From Tethya wilhelma (Eukaryota > Porifera > Demospongiae > Tethyida > Tethyidae): a stretch of 64,000 nt of DNA. The notes under the pieces were generated by a model. It was given only the letters and a program-made list of their open reading frames with translations, did no database searches and was not told where the DNA came from. Position numbers and translations under genes: made by a program. This document shows, piece by piece, positions 54,142 through 64,000 of this stretch. The DNA lies in NCBI GenBank assembly GCA_964030475.1, contig CAXIPT010000066.1, forward strand, positions 22,501 through 86,500. The letters run 5' to 3'. Numbering within the stretch: the stretch's first letter is position 1; each line of letters begins with the position of its first letter.

Positions 54142-54718
54142 TAGCCTCGTTTCCAGGCTTTTTCTCTCCACTCCGTATTATATTCGTACGTAGACCACAC
54201 CCACCAAAAAGAGAGATGGAGAAGGAGAGAAAAAGCCTGGTTGATTTTGATCACGTGCGCTTACGTGACGTCATAGTCGCTCGCTGAAATACAGTCTTTG
54301 AATTTACAAGTTGACCATCTGAAGACAGAAATGAGACAAAAAGCGTGAGATAGCTGACGCTTGAGTTCAAGAGCTCACAGGTTCTGCAGTTTCTTTTGAT
54401 TCACGTTTACAACTATGACGTTAAGCACACGTGATCAAAATCAACCAGGCTTTTTTCTCTCCTTCTCCATCTCTCTTTTTCGTGGGTGTGGTCTACGTAC
54501 GAATATAATACGGAGTCAGAGGAGGTACGACAGCTCCGTGTCATGCTGAGCTGGCATTTTTAGTGCATGTGTACTTTTGCCCATACAATTTACACGTGAC
54601 ACTAGGAGCTTAGGTACTGAAATGATCATGTGTGGTAAAAATGCCAGCTCAGCATGACACGGAGCTGTCGTACCTCCTCTGATACGGAGTGGAGAGAAAA
54701 AGCCTGGGAACGAGGCTA
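54142..54718. mobile_element. Element E2 with 9-bp target duplication and nested MITE
   Basis: Ends TAGCCTCGTTTCCAGGC and GCCTGGGAACGAGGCTA, with long arms through CTACGTACGAATATAATACG. Exact 9-bp direct repeats GCCTGCATG flank it (54133-54141, 54719-54727). The right arm is interrupted by the 165-bp MITE. A 130-bp internal segment separates CACGTGATCAAAATCAACC inverted blocks. Confidence 0.85.
54517..54681. mobile_element. MITE with CAGAGGAGG ends nested in E2
   Basis: Arms CAGAGGAGGTACGACAGC and GCTGTCGTACCTCCTCTG extend to about 45 bp. The 9-bp target duplication ATACGGAGT lies at 54508-54516 and 54682-54690. Same family as 8563-8703. Confidence 0.88.
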
Positions 54719-54727
54719 GCCTGCATG

Positions 54728-55384
54728 TACTGCTCCTCTCTGCAATTTGGCCAGCTCAGCAATTTACCTCAGTACGTGACGTCACAGACGACCCTTTTCC
54801 GACTTCTGCAATTTTTGCAATTAGCTGAAAGAGAAACTCGTTATCTGGCTAGCTGTGTTTCGTGTACAGCAACAGAGAAGCAGACTTCTAGAAGTGAAAG
54901 CGCTCCCCTCGCTACGCTTCTTTTGTGAAAGATTGGCTTTTCTATCACGCTTCTTTGTCGAATACGGATGCCACTGGTAAGCCTTGTCAGCGATCTCAAA
55001 AAAAGTTAGTCATATTTGTAGCGCCTGCTATTTTACATTAGGCTTGGACTATCTAAGCTAGCTCTCTAGGCACACTTTTCATAGTTTGAATTTTTCACAG
55101 TCCAGAGAAAAAAAAGTAGCATTTTAGCTCGAGGTCGCATCACTTCCGGTGACCTTCTGTTACACACACACACACACACACACACAACTTTGCTTATAAT
55201 ATGATGTGGATTACACGCCACAAAAGGCGCAAAGAAAAACTACAGTACATAAATAATAATAAGTAGATATAAGTAAAGGAGAAGAGATACGAATAACTAA
55301 ATAATGTTTCAAGTCAAGATTAGTTGCAACACAAATGAGCAATATAGGCTTCCTGGTCAGGTGAGGAACCAGCTAGTGATAATC
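54728..55384. other. No gene; CA microsatellite
   Basis: (CA)n at 55162-55186. No coding or repeat signal otherwise. Confidence 0.35.
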
Positions 55385-55862
55385 TCACTCCTTGAATGTA
55401 GTTCCCACGATGAACGTCCTCATTACAGTAGACTTTTGGAGTCTAGGATAAAATTTAATGTTAAAACCTGGGACTGTGTAAACTGACTGGAGACTGTCCA
55501 AAAAGAGATTCCGAATAAATATACTCTGAGATCTGAGCGATCTTTGATAAAAGGCTAAAGAGCAGCAGATAATCTGAGTAAAGAGACTGGGTAATCCTGC
55601 AGTACAGTGGAGAACGCGAGTATGACAACGAAAGGGGAGATGCCAAATCTTCCTAAGCACATTGTTGAAGGAGACTTCCAGAGAAGACAGCTGTGGGCAA
55701 TTGAGCTGCCACAGACAGGCACCATACAAAGACAAACAGTGGGACTCCAAGAGCTTTGTTTTTACCACAGGATCACAACAAGCAAAACTTTGTAGAATGG
55801 AGTTAGCCTTTCGACAAAAATCTAGGCGCACAGACTTAATATCATCTGCATCGGAAAGGGAG
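55385..55862 (-). pseudogene. 3' end of a non-LTR retrotransposon ORF
   Basis: The minus ORF has RLDFCRKANSILQSFACCDP and LLESHCLSLYGACLWQLNCP followed by LEVSFNNVLRKIWHLP and HTRVLHCTAGLPSL. This is the typical region after the reverse-transcriptase domain of CR1/L2-like and other LINE families. The catalytic YxDD part is absent because a MITE (55865) lies at the 5' side and nothing of the ORF is seen beyond. No poly-A tail is evident. Confidence 0.7.
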
Positions 55863-55864
55863 TA

Positions 55865-56081
55865 CCGTATAGCAGGAAATATTGATGGGGATTTTAATTT
55901 GACGGTTTGACGGTCAAAGTCCAAATCGTCAAATTTAAATCCGCCAATATTTTGGGCGCCGTATATGAATGCATTATGCGCACTCGCAAATCGTCAAATT
56001 TGAATTCGTCAATATTTTTATTTTACGTTCTGCGGAGCAAACCGTCAAATTTTTTGACCGTCAATATTTCCGGCTATACAG
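55865..56081. mobile_element. TA-flanked MITE P, copy 2
   Basis: CCGTATAGCAGGAAATATTG pairs with CAATATTTCCGGCTATACAG, and TTTGACGGTTTG with CAAACCGTCAAA. TA on both sides (55863-55864, 56082-56083). 217 bp, non-coding. Confidence 0.75.
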
Positions 56082-56228
56082 TAGTTCAAAATGTGACCCA
56101 GGTGACAAACAGAGTCTGAAAAAACTAGGTTGTTACCACAAAAAGTGAAAGATCTAGAGGCAGAAGAGAGATTGAAGACTGAGAATCTTCGAAAACAGAT
56201 CAATTGCCACTTGTCAGGAAGGACTGGC

Positions 56229-56366
56229 CAAATGGAAAGAAATGGCCAAATCGTAAAAAGAAAGCAAACAAGATGGAATGGTATTCAGAAAGATCATAGT
56301 GAGAGGATCATTTTGGTATATATTTTTACCTATATCAGCCCTCTGGTTGTCAGAAAAGGTACCACT
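56229..56366. repeat. A arm fragment and H fragment
   Basis: 56229-56284 is one A arm (GGCCAAATCGTAAAAAGAAA). 56285-56366 is reverse H sequence (GAGAGGATCATTTTGGTATA). H ends exactly where the hAT begins. 56086-56228 is unassigned. Confidence 0.6.
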
Positions 56367-56367
56367 G

Positions 56368-58932
56368 CAGTGGAAAGTATAACAGTCGGCCATGACCCTT
56401 TACCGATCATTGCATGCACGTGACCGTCCATTTGGCCACATGGAAGGATAAGATGGCCGCTCGTTTTGGGAGCAAACGAAGCAGTGATTTTAGTGAATCT
56501 TCTAGCTCTAGTAGCTGTTCTAGTGCTCCTAAAAGAAGAAAAGTTAGCGTAGCTACTTTTGAAAAGTGGCAGAAGCAGTACGACATGCAGTGAGCACCAA
56601 AGTTTTTGTGGCTGCAATGTAGCAAAGACGAGATTGATAAGTCTATTGTATCTACGTTGTGGTGTGAAGTATGTAAAGAATATGAATCACAAATATGTGG
56701 AACAAGAAATTTTTCTGACGTTTGGATTTCTGGCTCAACTAATCACAAGACTAGCAACATCCTAGACCATGCCAAGAGTGACCAGCACTCGAAGTCAATG
56801 GCCTGCATGCGGCGGGCTCAGGCTAGAGTCAACAATGAGCCCATTGAGAACTATGCTCCCATAGCTCGTTATCTACTACAAATGAACCCAGAACAGACGG
56901 AGAAAATGAGAAGAAAGTTTGAAATCTGCTACGTACTTACCAAGGAAGGAGTAGCTTTCAAAAAGTACCCAGCATTTCATAAGTTAGCTCAGCGCCAGTA
57001 GCAATTGGTACTTCCTACCAGCAGCCTGAAAACGCTGCTATGTTCACGTATTACATAGCAGAGGGACAGAGAAGCACCTTACTCTCGTTTCTTTCCTCGC
57101 ATGTCCACTTTTTCAGCTTTCTCATGGATGGGTCAACAGATGCCGGAAATCTTGAAAAAGAAGTTGTCTTCATTATGTATTGCATTAGAGATGATTTAGC
57201 TAAGGAAGTCCACTCCTGCACACGATACTTTTCCATCATTAATCCAACTCGCTCAACTGCAGATGGTCTTGTGGAATGTCTAGGAGAAGCACTTGGTCGA
57301 CTAGACATCAAGGTAAATGACAAGGAGAGCGTCCTTAATACTGAAGGCAGGCCAGTCCTCATTGGTGGTGGCAGTGATGGTGCATCGGTTAATATTGGAG
57401 CACACAATGGAATGAGAGCAATAATGCAAGACACACTGTCGTGGCTCTACTGGGCATGGTGTTTTTCCCACAGGCTTGAACTCACATGCAAAGATGCCTT
57501 TTCAAGTTCCCTTTTTTCTCAAATCAGTGAGATGCTGTTAAATCAGTATTACTTGTACCATAAGTCTCCCAAGAAGACCAACGAACTAACATTTATCTTT
57601 GAGGATTTGAAAAAAGTGTTCAATTTTCCAAAGGGAGGTAGTGCTCCAGTACAATGTCAAGGCACCCGTTGGATCAGTTTTAAGCGTAGAGCTTTACAGA
57701 GTTCTTGATCGATATGGAGCATATATCCACCACCTCGTGTCTCTAGTCAATGATAGCTCTGTGAAAGCTGTTGATAAGGCCAAGTTTCAAGGCTATCTCC
57801 GTAAATGGTCAGAAGCTAAAGTATTGATTGGCTGTGCCATGTATGGTGATCTGCTCAAGTCTCCTTCATTGTTGAGCTTGTCTCTCCAAGAAGAGAGTGT
57901 GGACATAGTCCAGGGAATGAATGTTATTCTGAAGTCATTGTCATCACTTCAAACTCTTTCAGATAAAATGCCCAAAGAATGGCCCACTGTTCAGCTTGTG
58001 TCTCGAATTGATGAAGATGAGGATAAGGTCTATCAAGGAGCAAAGCTAGTCAACTACTGTGAAGAAACAATTTCTAGATGCTCTGATCATGTACTACAGG
58101 ACCTACAAACTCTGAATAGCAAAATCGTAGACAGACTCGCATGGTCAGATATACATCTACTTCGCTCAATAATAGTTATCCTAGACACTCAGAGTTGGGA
58201 TGGGCCTAATTCGGAGAGTGAAATTCGTGAGGCTGTTGAGTACATAGTCAGAATATTCAGAGAGCCACTGGAAGCAAAAAAGTCGGCACATTTTCTCTAC
58301 CTGATGAGATTGAGGAATGTGTGAGCTTCTATAGAAAGTATTTACAGAGTCAATCACTGCACTACAGAAAAGTTTGGTATAAGCTTTACACTGGTCATGA
58401 TGCAAGAAGATGGCCAAACCTCCTGCTTGTGTATGAACTACTGTTTAGTCTTCCCTTTACAAACAGTAAAGTTGAGAGAAGTTTTTCCACCATGAAAATC
58501 ATTAAAACAAACCGACGCACTAGCCTTCATACTTCAACCCTGGATGACTTAATGGAGATAAAGGTTGAAGGCACAGATCCAGATAGCTTTAATCCAGATC
58601 AGGCTATTCAACTGTGGTGGTCTGATTGCACAAGAAGACCTAATCAGGCCCCTAGAAAACAGTACAGGAAGACAAAGGAAAATGAATTTAGTTCATCTAA
58701 TGACACAGAGGATACAAGTACTCTTGATGAATTTGATAAATGGTTTTAGACTAATGTACCAACTATATACAACAAGTATACTTGTGTCAAAGTTTGTAAT
58801 CGTATAAAATTCATTTTATGTATATTAAAAATTTAATAATACATGGCCTTCCAAACAATTTTGTGTCTGGCCAATCCCCAATATGATCAGACATATTTGC
58901 AGAACATTGCAAAATTGTTATACTTTCCACTG
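56368..58932 (+). mobile_element. hAT element of ZNF862/DUF4371 type, decayed
   Basis: 2565 bp, perfect 17-bp inverted ends CAGTGGAAAGTATAACA. The flanks are not duplicates (TACCACTG left, CATGTGGT right). The right flank is the cysteine-rich gene while the left flank is element H, so the two sides did not arise by one simple insertion. Confidence 0.85.
56453..58749 (+). pseudogene. hAT transposase, multiple frameshifts
   Basis: Starts MAARFGSKRSSDFSESSSS with a basic KRRKVSVATFEKWQKQ. TGA in frame at 56591. A TTF/BED-like finger follows (W-C-E-V-C...NHKTSNILDHAKSDQH). Then SFLMDGSTDAGNLEKEVV (first Asp region), IGGGSDGASVNIGAHNG (second Asp), SWLYWAWCFSHRLELTCKDA, RWISFKRRAL, and C-terminal LLVYELLFSLPFTNSKVERS with FSTMKIIKTNRR (dimerisation domain). 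The frame changes near 57001, 57660 and 58310. The layout matches ZNF862-type hAT proteins. The four breaks mean it is not translatable as one protein. Confidence 0.8.
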
Positions 58933-60410
58933 CATGTGGTGCAAGTAGATGAGCCACACTTTAAAATATTAAACAAATAGTGCCTGGATTGGCAGCAGTG
59001 CTCCATAAACTGGAGCAGGTTATTCTTGTCTCGAATATTGCCTATGCTCTTGCTATATGAAACATCATATTCAAGAGTTTGTTCAACCGCAAGTACAGCA
59101 GACCAAAACTCCTTGATTTCAAATTCAGAAGCAGTAATAAAGGACTGTACAGGTTCATCCTTTAACCTCAGACGAGAGAAGAGATCACAAAGGAGAATGA
59201 CACGTACATGGAGAAAGGCTTTCTGTAACAGCATCCACAAACACTTGTCCAGAGCTTGCTTTACGGATTTTGGTCATACTGTTGCAATTCTTAAAGGAGA
59301 ATGTTGATTATAATATGGTGTGCACGTGCGTAATCGCATTCTTCTCTGAGCACTTCTGTTGTGCTGAGTATTTAAGGATTCATCCCACCCCGCGACCTTT
59401 GACCCAAAGCGCCAAGATTCAAATTCAAAAAGTAGTACCTTTCTTTCCGCTCCATAGAGCAAGCGCTGAAGTGTTTCCAGCGACCTATACCCCTCCACAA
59501 ACACGTGGCAACATATGCTAACTTCGCAACACACAAACCAAGCTAAATTCTGTGGTCATTATGGCTTCCACAACATTGGATAGCAGTGACAGTTGTTCTG
59601 ATTTACAGGTAAAGCTACAACATTGCAAAATGAACATTATAATTATAAGTTCACAAAAAATCACAGATGCATGTGAATTTTGAGAGAGGACAACCCTCTA
59701 CCACCTTCTTGACAAGACTGGGAGCCCTTTGTGAGGAGCACAATACCGAGCTGGTAGTTTGTAGCTCACCTACAAAAAGGAGATGCACATCAGGTACAAT
59801 ATAACTTTCAGAACACACAATAAAGTAGATGATATTGTAACTTTGAAACCTGGCAAAAATAACTGGAACTTAACAAGATCGTTGAAGTAGTGTCTCATGC
59901 CGACCATCGATGTACCACAAAGCATTTGTCAAAGCTTTCAATAGTAGCTTTCCGTTCTCATCATCACTTGGATTTTCTTGTTCTAGAACATTAATTAGAT
60001 GATTGTATATTTCATCTTTCTTTGTACGAGCAGATATTCGACTTGGAATCACAGGAACAGACAATCTTCGTTGGGCCATGCTGAAGGCATTACGGACTCA
60101 TGCTGGAGGTTGTGGATTAGGAGGTTCATTGAATGTTGCAAAAAAACTTGACAAATGGCCCAAACATGCTCACTACATCTGAAACCAGAAGAGTTGCATC
60201 GGTCTTATTGAGGGAATGCTTTTCTTTACCTATAAAGCACGAATCAAGCTTTACTTCACCACCATGTGTACAGTGAGAAACACTGATGCGTGGTACAAGT
60301 TTTTCATTGAAAAGAGACTCAAATGTAGCTTCTGGTGACAAACTTTTAATAATCTCCCAACCAAACAAAACTTTAGAGTCATTCTTTGATGCCACAAGGA
60401 ACACCATCTA
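58933..60410 (-). pseudogene. 5' part of the cysteine-rich repetitive gene
   Basis: Minus strand, in order: MVFLVASKNDSKVLFGWEII, SVSHCTHGGEVKLDSCFIG, KHSLNKTDATLLVSDVVSMF (60410-60126); after a T-run frameshift, FATFNEPPNPQPPA and LSVPVIPSRISARTKKDEIY, NGKLLLKALTNALWYIDG (60100-59870); then, below 59310, PKSVKQALDKCLWMLLQK, FEIKEFWSAVLAVEQTLEYD and MEHCCQSRHYLFNILKCG, ending C-T-T-C at 58933. It joins in frame to the C-R-P-P-R-L-P start at 49155. Function unknown. A T7 slip, stops and the transposon make it a pseudogene. Confidence 0.6.
59561..59793 (+). CDS. Candidate two-exon gene start, antisense to the cysteine-rich gene
   Basis: Exon 1 (59561-59608) reads MASTTLDSSDSCSDLQ to a consensus donor CAG|GTAAAG. 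Exon 2 (59667-59793) follows an acceptor TCACAG in phase and reads MHVNFERGQPSTTFLTRLGA, then CEEHNTELVVCSSPTKRRC, to a donor CAG|GTACAA. The 58-bp intron is of sponge size. The ORF lies in the gap between two blocks of the minus-strand remnant. No domain is recognised; downstream exons were not identified. Confidence 0.4.
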
Positions 60411-61169
60411 TAGAATAAACACATAGTGGGCATTAAATAGACAGTTTATCTGTCAAGGGCGCATGCAGCTACCAATAATTTGTTATTTATTCATAACTAG
60501 TGGTTTAACACAAATGTACAAACCTTTTCAAATCACAGCAAGCTCAGAGTTCAGAAGAAAACAAGCGAGACAATCAAGACACAAGCCTCCACTCTGGCTG
60601 CTTGAATGTTCCCACTTGTACAATAAGGCAAAGGTCAAAGTGAGAGGCACGCGCGACGACAATGTGGTATGTTTTAGTATAATATCTGGCGCGGTGAAAA
60701 TTGATGCGGGCGGAAATCCTAGAGGATGAGAAACAATGATATGATTTGGATTTGGAGTAGCCTAAACAGACATAACACAAACCTTTCAAAACCCAGTGGA
60801 AAGGATGGCAACACAATTCTCTACCTTGTATTAAATGCAATACAACATCCAATTGTTTGTTTGCCTGTATCATAACGTAGTTCCTGCAAATTCCATAATT
60901 CTCATCTCGCTCAGCTCCTTAGGCCTCGATTATCCTTGGATTTTCTGCCGCTGACAGCCTGTTCCGAGCTGCTGATCTGTAGGTGAATTGCTGGTAATCA
61001 AAGCCAACTTGGAAGTATCCGAGATATTTTGTGAATGGATGGTGCCTCATGCTTGACAAAGAGAGTCTTCCATGTCTGTAATTTCAAGGGAAAGGTAACG
61101 TGATAGAGGCTCGCTGGAAGGGATGGAGGGGTAACTGGCATGCACCTGTCCATCTTGGCATACCCATAG
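60411..61169. other. No gene recognised with confidence
   Basis: 60463-60729 and 60574-60873 are opposing ORFs with no motifs. The minus reading of 60900-61150 may be the decayed continuation of the gag-like ORF. Confidence 0.3.
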
Positions 61170-62420
61170 TTAATATCTGTTTGTAGCTAAGGTTTGAGGA
61201 ATAATTTCAATATTTGATCTCATTGCAGGTACCCCAAACACTGTATCAAAGTAACTATATAACGACCCTTTGCTTGTAAGATAGTTGCCCACCTTGATTT
61301 CGGGTGGGCTCCAATGCATGAGGCAATATCTGCAGTCTCCATCAAACTGATTGTATTTCTTACATACCTCCACCTGACCTGTACTGTAAGCATAGAAAGA
61401 CACTCTAGTTAACGTCTGGCTGGAGGTAAGGATGGGGGCATTGATGTCACGCCTAGATCCATTATTGTTGAATGGACAATTAGGTTTGGAGAGAGATCCA
61501 CAATTCGCACCAATATGAGCGCTTCGCCCAGCAGGTAAAACAAGAGAACAAGCTAGGATCAACATTTGACCAGTCACGCTGAGAGTTTGCAGCCTTTAAC
61601 CATTGCAAGTTTGTATCATATATAACCGATGATGGCCAAGATATCTTCTAAAAACTGTTGAATTCGTACAGCCTCCAAATAACACCATGCATGAAAGTGA
61701 TATTGTGATACCGAAGTATCATATGTGGATCCGAGACCTTGGTACTAGAGAATACATAGTTTGTGAGATTTCTGAGGCTGTACGAATAACTCTATATTTG
61801 TGTTGTAAGTGATCACTTTCAGTAGGCCATTGAATATTAAAAGGACTGCTTTTCTATAGTCTGAACCTCTTAATGATATTGATGGCTTGCACAAATTATC
61901 TCTCTCCAGAACATCATTCACATAGGTACAGTGTCGTCAGGACCCCTAGATAGATGATGGAATACATTCCACCTGTATGGAGATGTCCAGGATGAGCCTA
62001 TGCTTGCTCTTCAGTGTCTCAGCTGTCGATATGCACTACCAGCACGTGTGGGACTACTACCAATATATTCCTCTGGATACTTGCCTTTGCTGGACGGAGC
62101 TCAATGAAGTCGATGAACTCCCATGCCAAAATCTTTTCCACTAGTCTGGCCTGCAATGTAGGGATGTCTCTTCCCAATGCCATTTCTGCAGTTGGCAAAG
62201 AGTTTGTGGTGCTTACTGTTGCTAAGGCGAGGTGAGGCCTATGCCTGGTATGTTTCCCCCCAATGGTGTGGCTGATAGTAGAGTGCTGACTGCGGCTGGG
62301 GCAGTAAAGGTTCCATCTGTGGGTGATGCTTTGCCATTGCCCTAGCCCGTGAACTTCCCACTAACTAGCTGGTAGGAAACTCTGGCAGTGCTGAAGGTTT
62401 GGGCATCATACCCAAAGTGC
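61170..62420 (-). pseudogene. Gag-like ORF of a DIRS/YR-type or other retroelement
   Basis: The minus strand shows an Ala/Pro/Thr-rich start (FTAPAAVSTLLSATPLGG, about 62270), then LPTAEMALGRDIPTLQARL and VEKILAWEFIDFIELRPAK (62170-62080), degraded sequence, and VEVCKKYNQFDGDCRYC (61370). The LP..L..KI..GEFIDF.ELLP block followed by a CKKYN...C..G.C.. CCCH-like knuckle is the arrangement of gag-like proteins in cnidarian/sponge retroelements, often DIRS-type (family knowledge, by memory). Several frameshifts. A 61577-61170 reading also starts with a hydrophobic stretch (MLILACSLVLPAGRSA) that could be misread as a signal peptide. Confidence 0.45.
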
Positions 62421-64000
62421 CACCTGCAAATGAATACAATAATTATTAAACATGATTGAAAGTGAAATTGTAAAAGTACGTGTAGAATTAGTATTGCCTG
62501 CCACTTGTTTCCAGGCATATCAGAATTCTTGCCATGGCACGCCTATAGCCGTGCCCCTGGCCAATTATCTATCACTCTTGTTCAATTGTCTATCAGTCTT
62601 GCTTGCTCTACACGCCTCCTCGAATTGAAAAGATGTCTATCAGCTTTTTGCAATGTTGTCTGCTCTGCAAAAAACACTTACCTGTCCGGCTAACACTTGT
62701 GAGTTTTGCGAACTGCTTGTCCAGTAACAGCTACAAATGATGCAGCTCACTTGCATCCAGCTTGCTGAGAAATGGCTTACAACACTAAGCCTTACCAGCT
62801 ACAGATATAAATGAATCAAGCAATTCAGCTAAACACCAGCAGCTACCAGGAAATTTTTAAACAATAAACAGACAGTTTCTCAGACACTGTGTTCATTGAC
62901 TCTAGCTCTATAGCTGACCAGCTCCACCCTAAATGAAGGCTCACGTGTTTAATACAGCATTGAAACAAGCAACCTATATGGCAAAGCAAGTTTACTCTCC
63001 AAGGAGTGGAGGGTTCAAATAATTATTTACCAAGAAACTCACCTTTCTTTGGAGAGTCCTTAGAAAACTGTTTTGTTCCCACTATAGATTTAAAGAATGT
63101 GTTTATAGTCATTTTTATGTGAGAACTTCAACTAATCAATGAACTGACTTTTAAACAAAGCTACATAGAAATGATGGCACAGTGAGCTCTTGGTTATCCT
63201 AGTCAAGTTAACTTCTTGGCAAAGAAACTTGTGAACAAGTGAAATCATATTGAGTTATTCCTTGCATGTTCCATCAGCATTGCATTCTAGTCATGCATGT
63301 TGATAGAGTACCCAGCAAAACCAATATTGGCACAATTTTGAGAACTACTTAATTCTTTTCATTATTGATCCTTGGCCGTAATCAGTCAGTAAAGTCATAA
63401 CATAAAGCAAGCAAGTACATTAAGGCATGGTTTGCATGTTAAGGCCTAATTAAAATTGAAATCAAAATATTTCAATCCAAGAATGAGCATACAATATTAA
63501 AGTCAAAGACATGGTACATATCAAGGATTGTAACGTCCACACAAAGTTTGATAGTCATGTGACCTCGAATAATTTCTCCTTTTGTTCTAGGAGTTAGAGT
63601 TCCCATGGAGATATTGGCCCCATATTTTGGTGATGTGTTAATTAACAATTAACCACCAGAGTGCATAATTGATTAGTTGTGAAAAATTTCTAATTAAATA
63701 GCACTATCTATAAAATTTTTTTTCCATAACTCATTAATTATGGACTAATTAATTATATATGTGCTCAGGTAGTTAATTAATAATTAATTTAGTTAGTTAA
63801 AATGTTTACAAAATATTAACTTGATACCATCCTTGGAAGATCAACTCCTCCAGCACCAAAAAACTTAATATATCCTTGAATTATGCGCATATTTATTGTC
63901 ACATGACCACTAAACTCAAGGAAAACTTGAAAATTACTAAGTTAAATCAACATACCAAGTTTGGTACTCAATAATGCTACCTAGGGGCAGATATACTTGA
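62421..64000. other. No gene recognised
   Basis: AT-rich, with an ATTAATTAATT-rich stretch at 63640-63790. No coding sequence or known repeat is evident. Confidence 0.35.

Noticed and set aside
57051..57434. Minus-strand 127-codon ORF
   Set aside because: Antisense shadow of the hAT transposase catalytic region.
61170..61577. Secreted cysteine-rich protein with signal peptide
   Set aside because: The hydrophobic start lies inside a longer decayed gag-like reading (EFIDF block upstream, CKKYN knuckle within), which explains it better.

Overview
This is an AT-rich eukaryotic window, most likely from a marine invertebrate. A demosponge of the Amphimedon type would fit: introns are short (58-182 bp where both splice sites are visible), an F-box gene resembles metazoan FBXO47, and small palindromic DNA transposons are extremely dense. 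That placement is inference. There are no operons, CRISPR arrays or rRNA genes. The sequence is an assembly scaffold with a 100-N gap, a 30-N gap and several single Ns.

Only one host gene is well supported: the 5' part of an FBXO47-like F-box gene (43006-43802, + strand). A near-intact hAT transposon (44275-46559, exact 8-bp target-site duplication) lies downstream, perhaps in its next intron. Nearly everything else is mobile DNA or its remains.

Layout. 1-8560: composite non-autonomous elements (modules called A, B, C, M here), with elements G and J inserted in them. 8831-13449: a TTAA-flanked, Kolobok-like transposon carrying a broken THAP gene (+) and a broken P2X7-C-terminus-like gene (-). 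It is split at a TA by a 2.48-kb Tc1/mariner-like element with a decayed transposase. 13950-15520: an A-B composite holding an 885-bp element with a 9-bp target duplication. 16880-17440: DUF6589-like remnant. 20104-23170: remnant of a large uncharacterised ORF. 24700-31050: more A-B and C elements with a TA-flanked MITE and other insertions. 31698-33904: a second Kolobok-like copy lacking the Tc1 insert, i.e. the empty site. 34100-42440: MITEs and fold-back elements. 48650-49155 and 58933-60410: two halves of one decayed cysteine-rich gene whose reading joins exactly where hAT ends lie, although they are 9.8 kb apart. 50890-51500: Helitron-like N-terminal remnant. 54142-54718: an element with a 9-bp duplication, itself hit by a smaller one with its own 9-bp duplication. 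55385-55862: non-LTR retrotransposon 3' end. 56368-58932: a second, broken hAT. 61170-62420: a decayed gag-like ORF.

The most informative biology is the nesting. Several insertions can be read with target-site duplications and in-window empty sites, giving relative ages and the likely superfamily of each family without a database.
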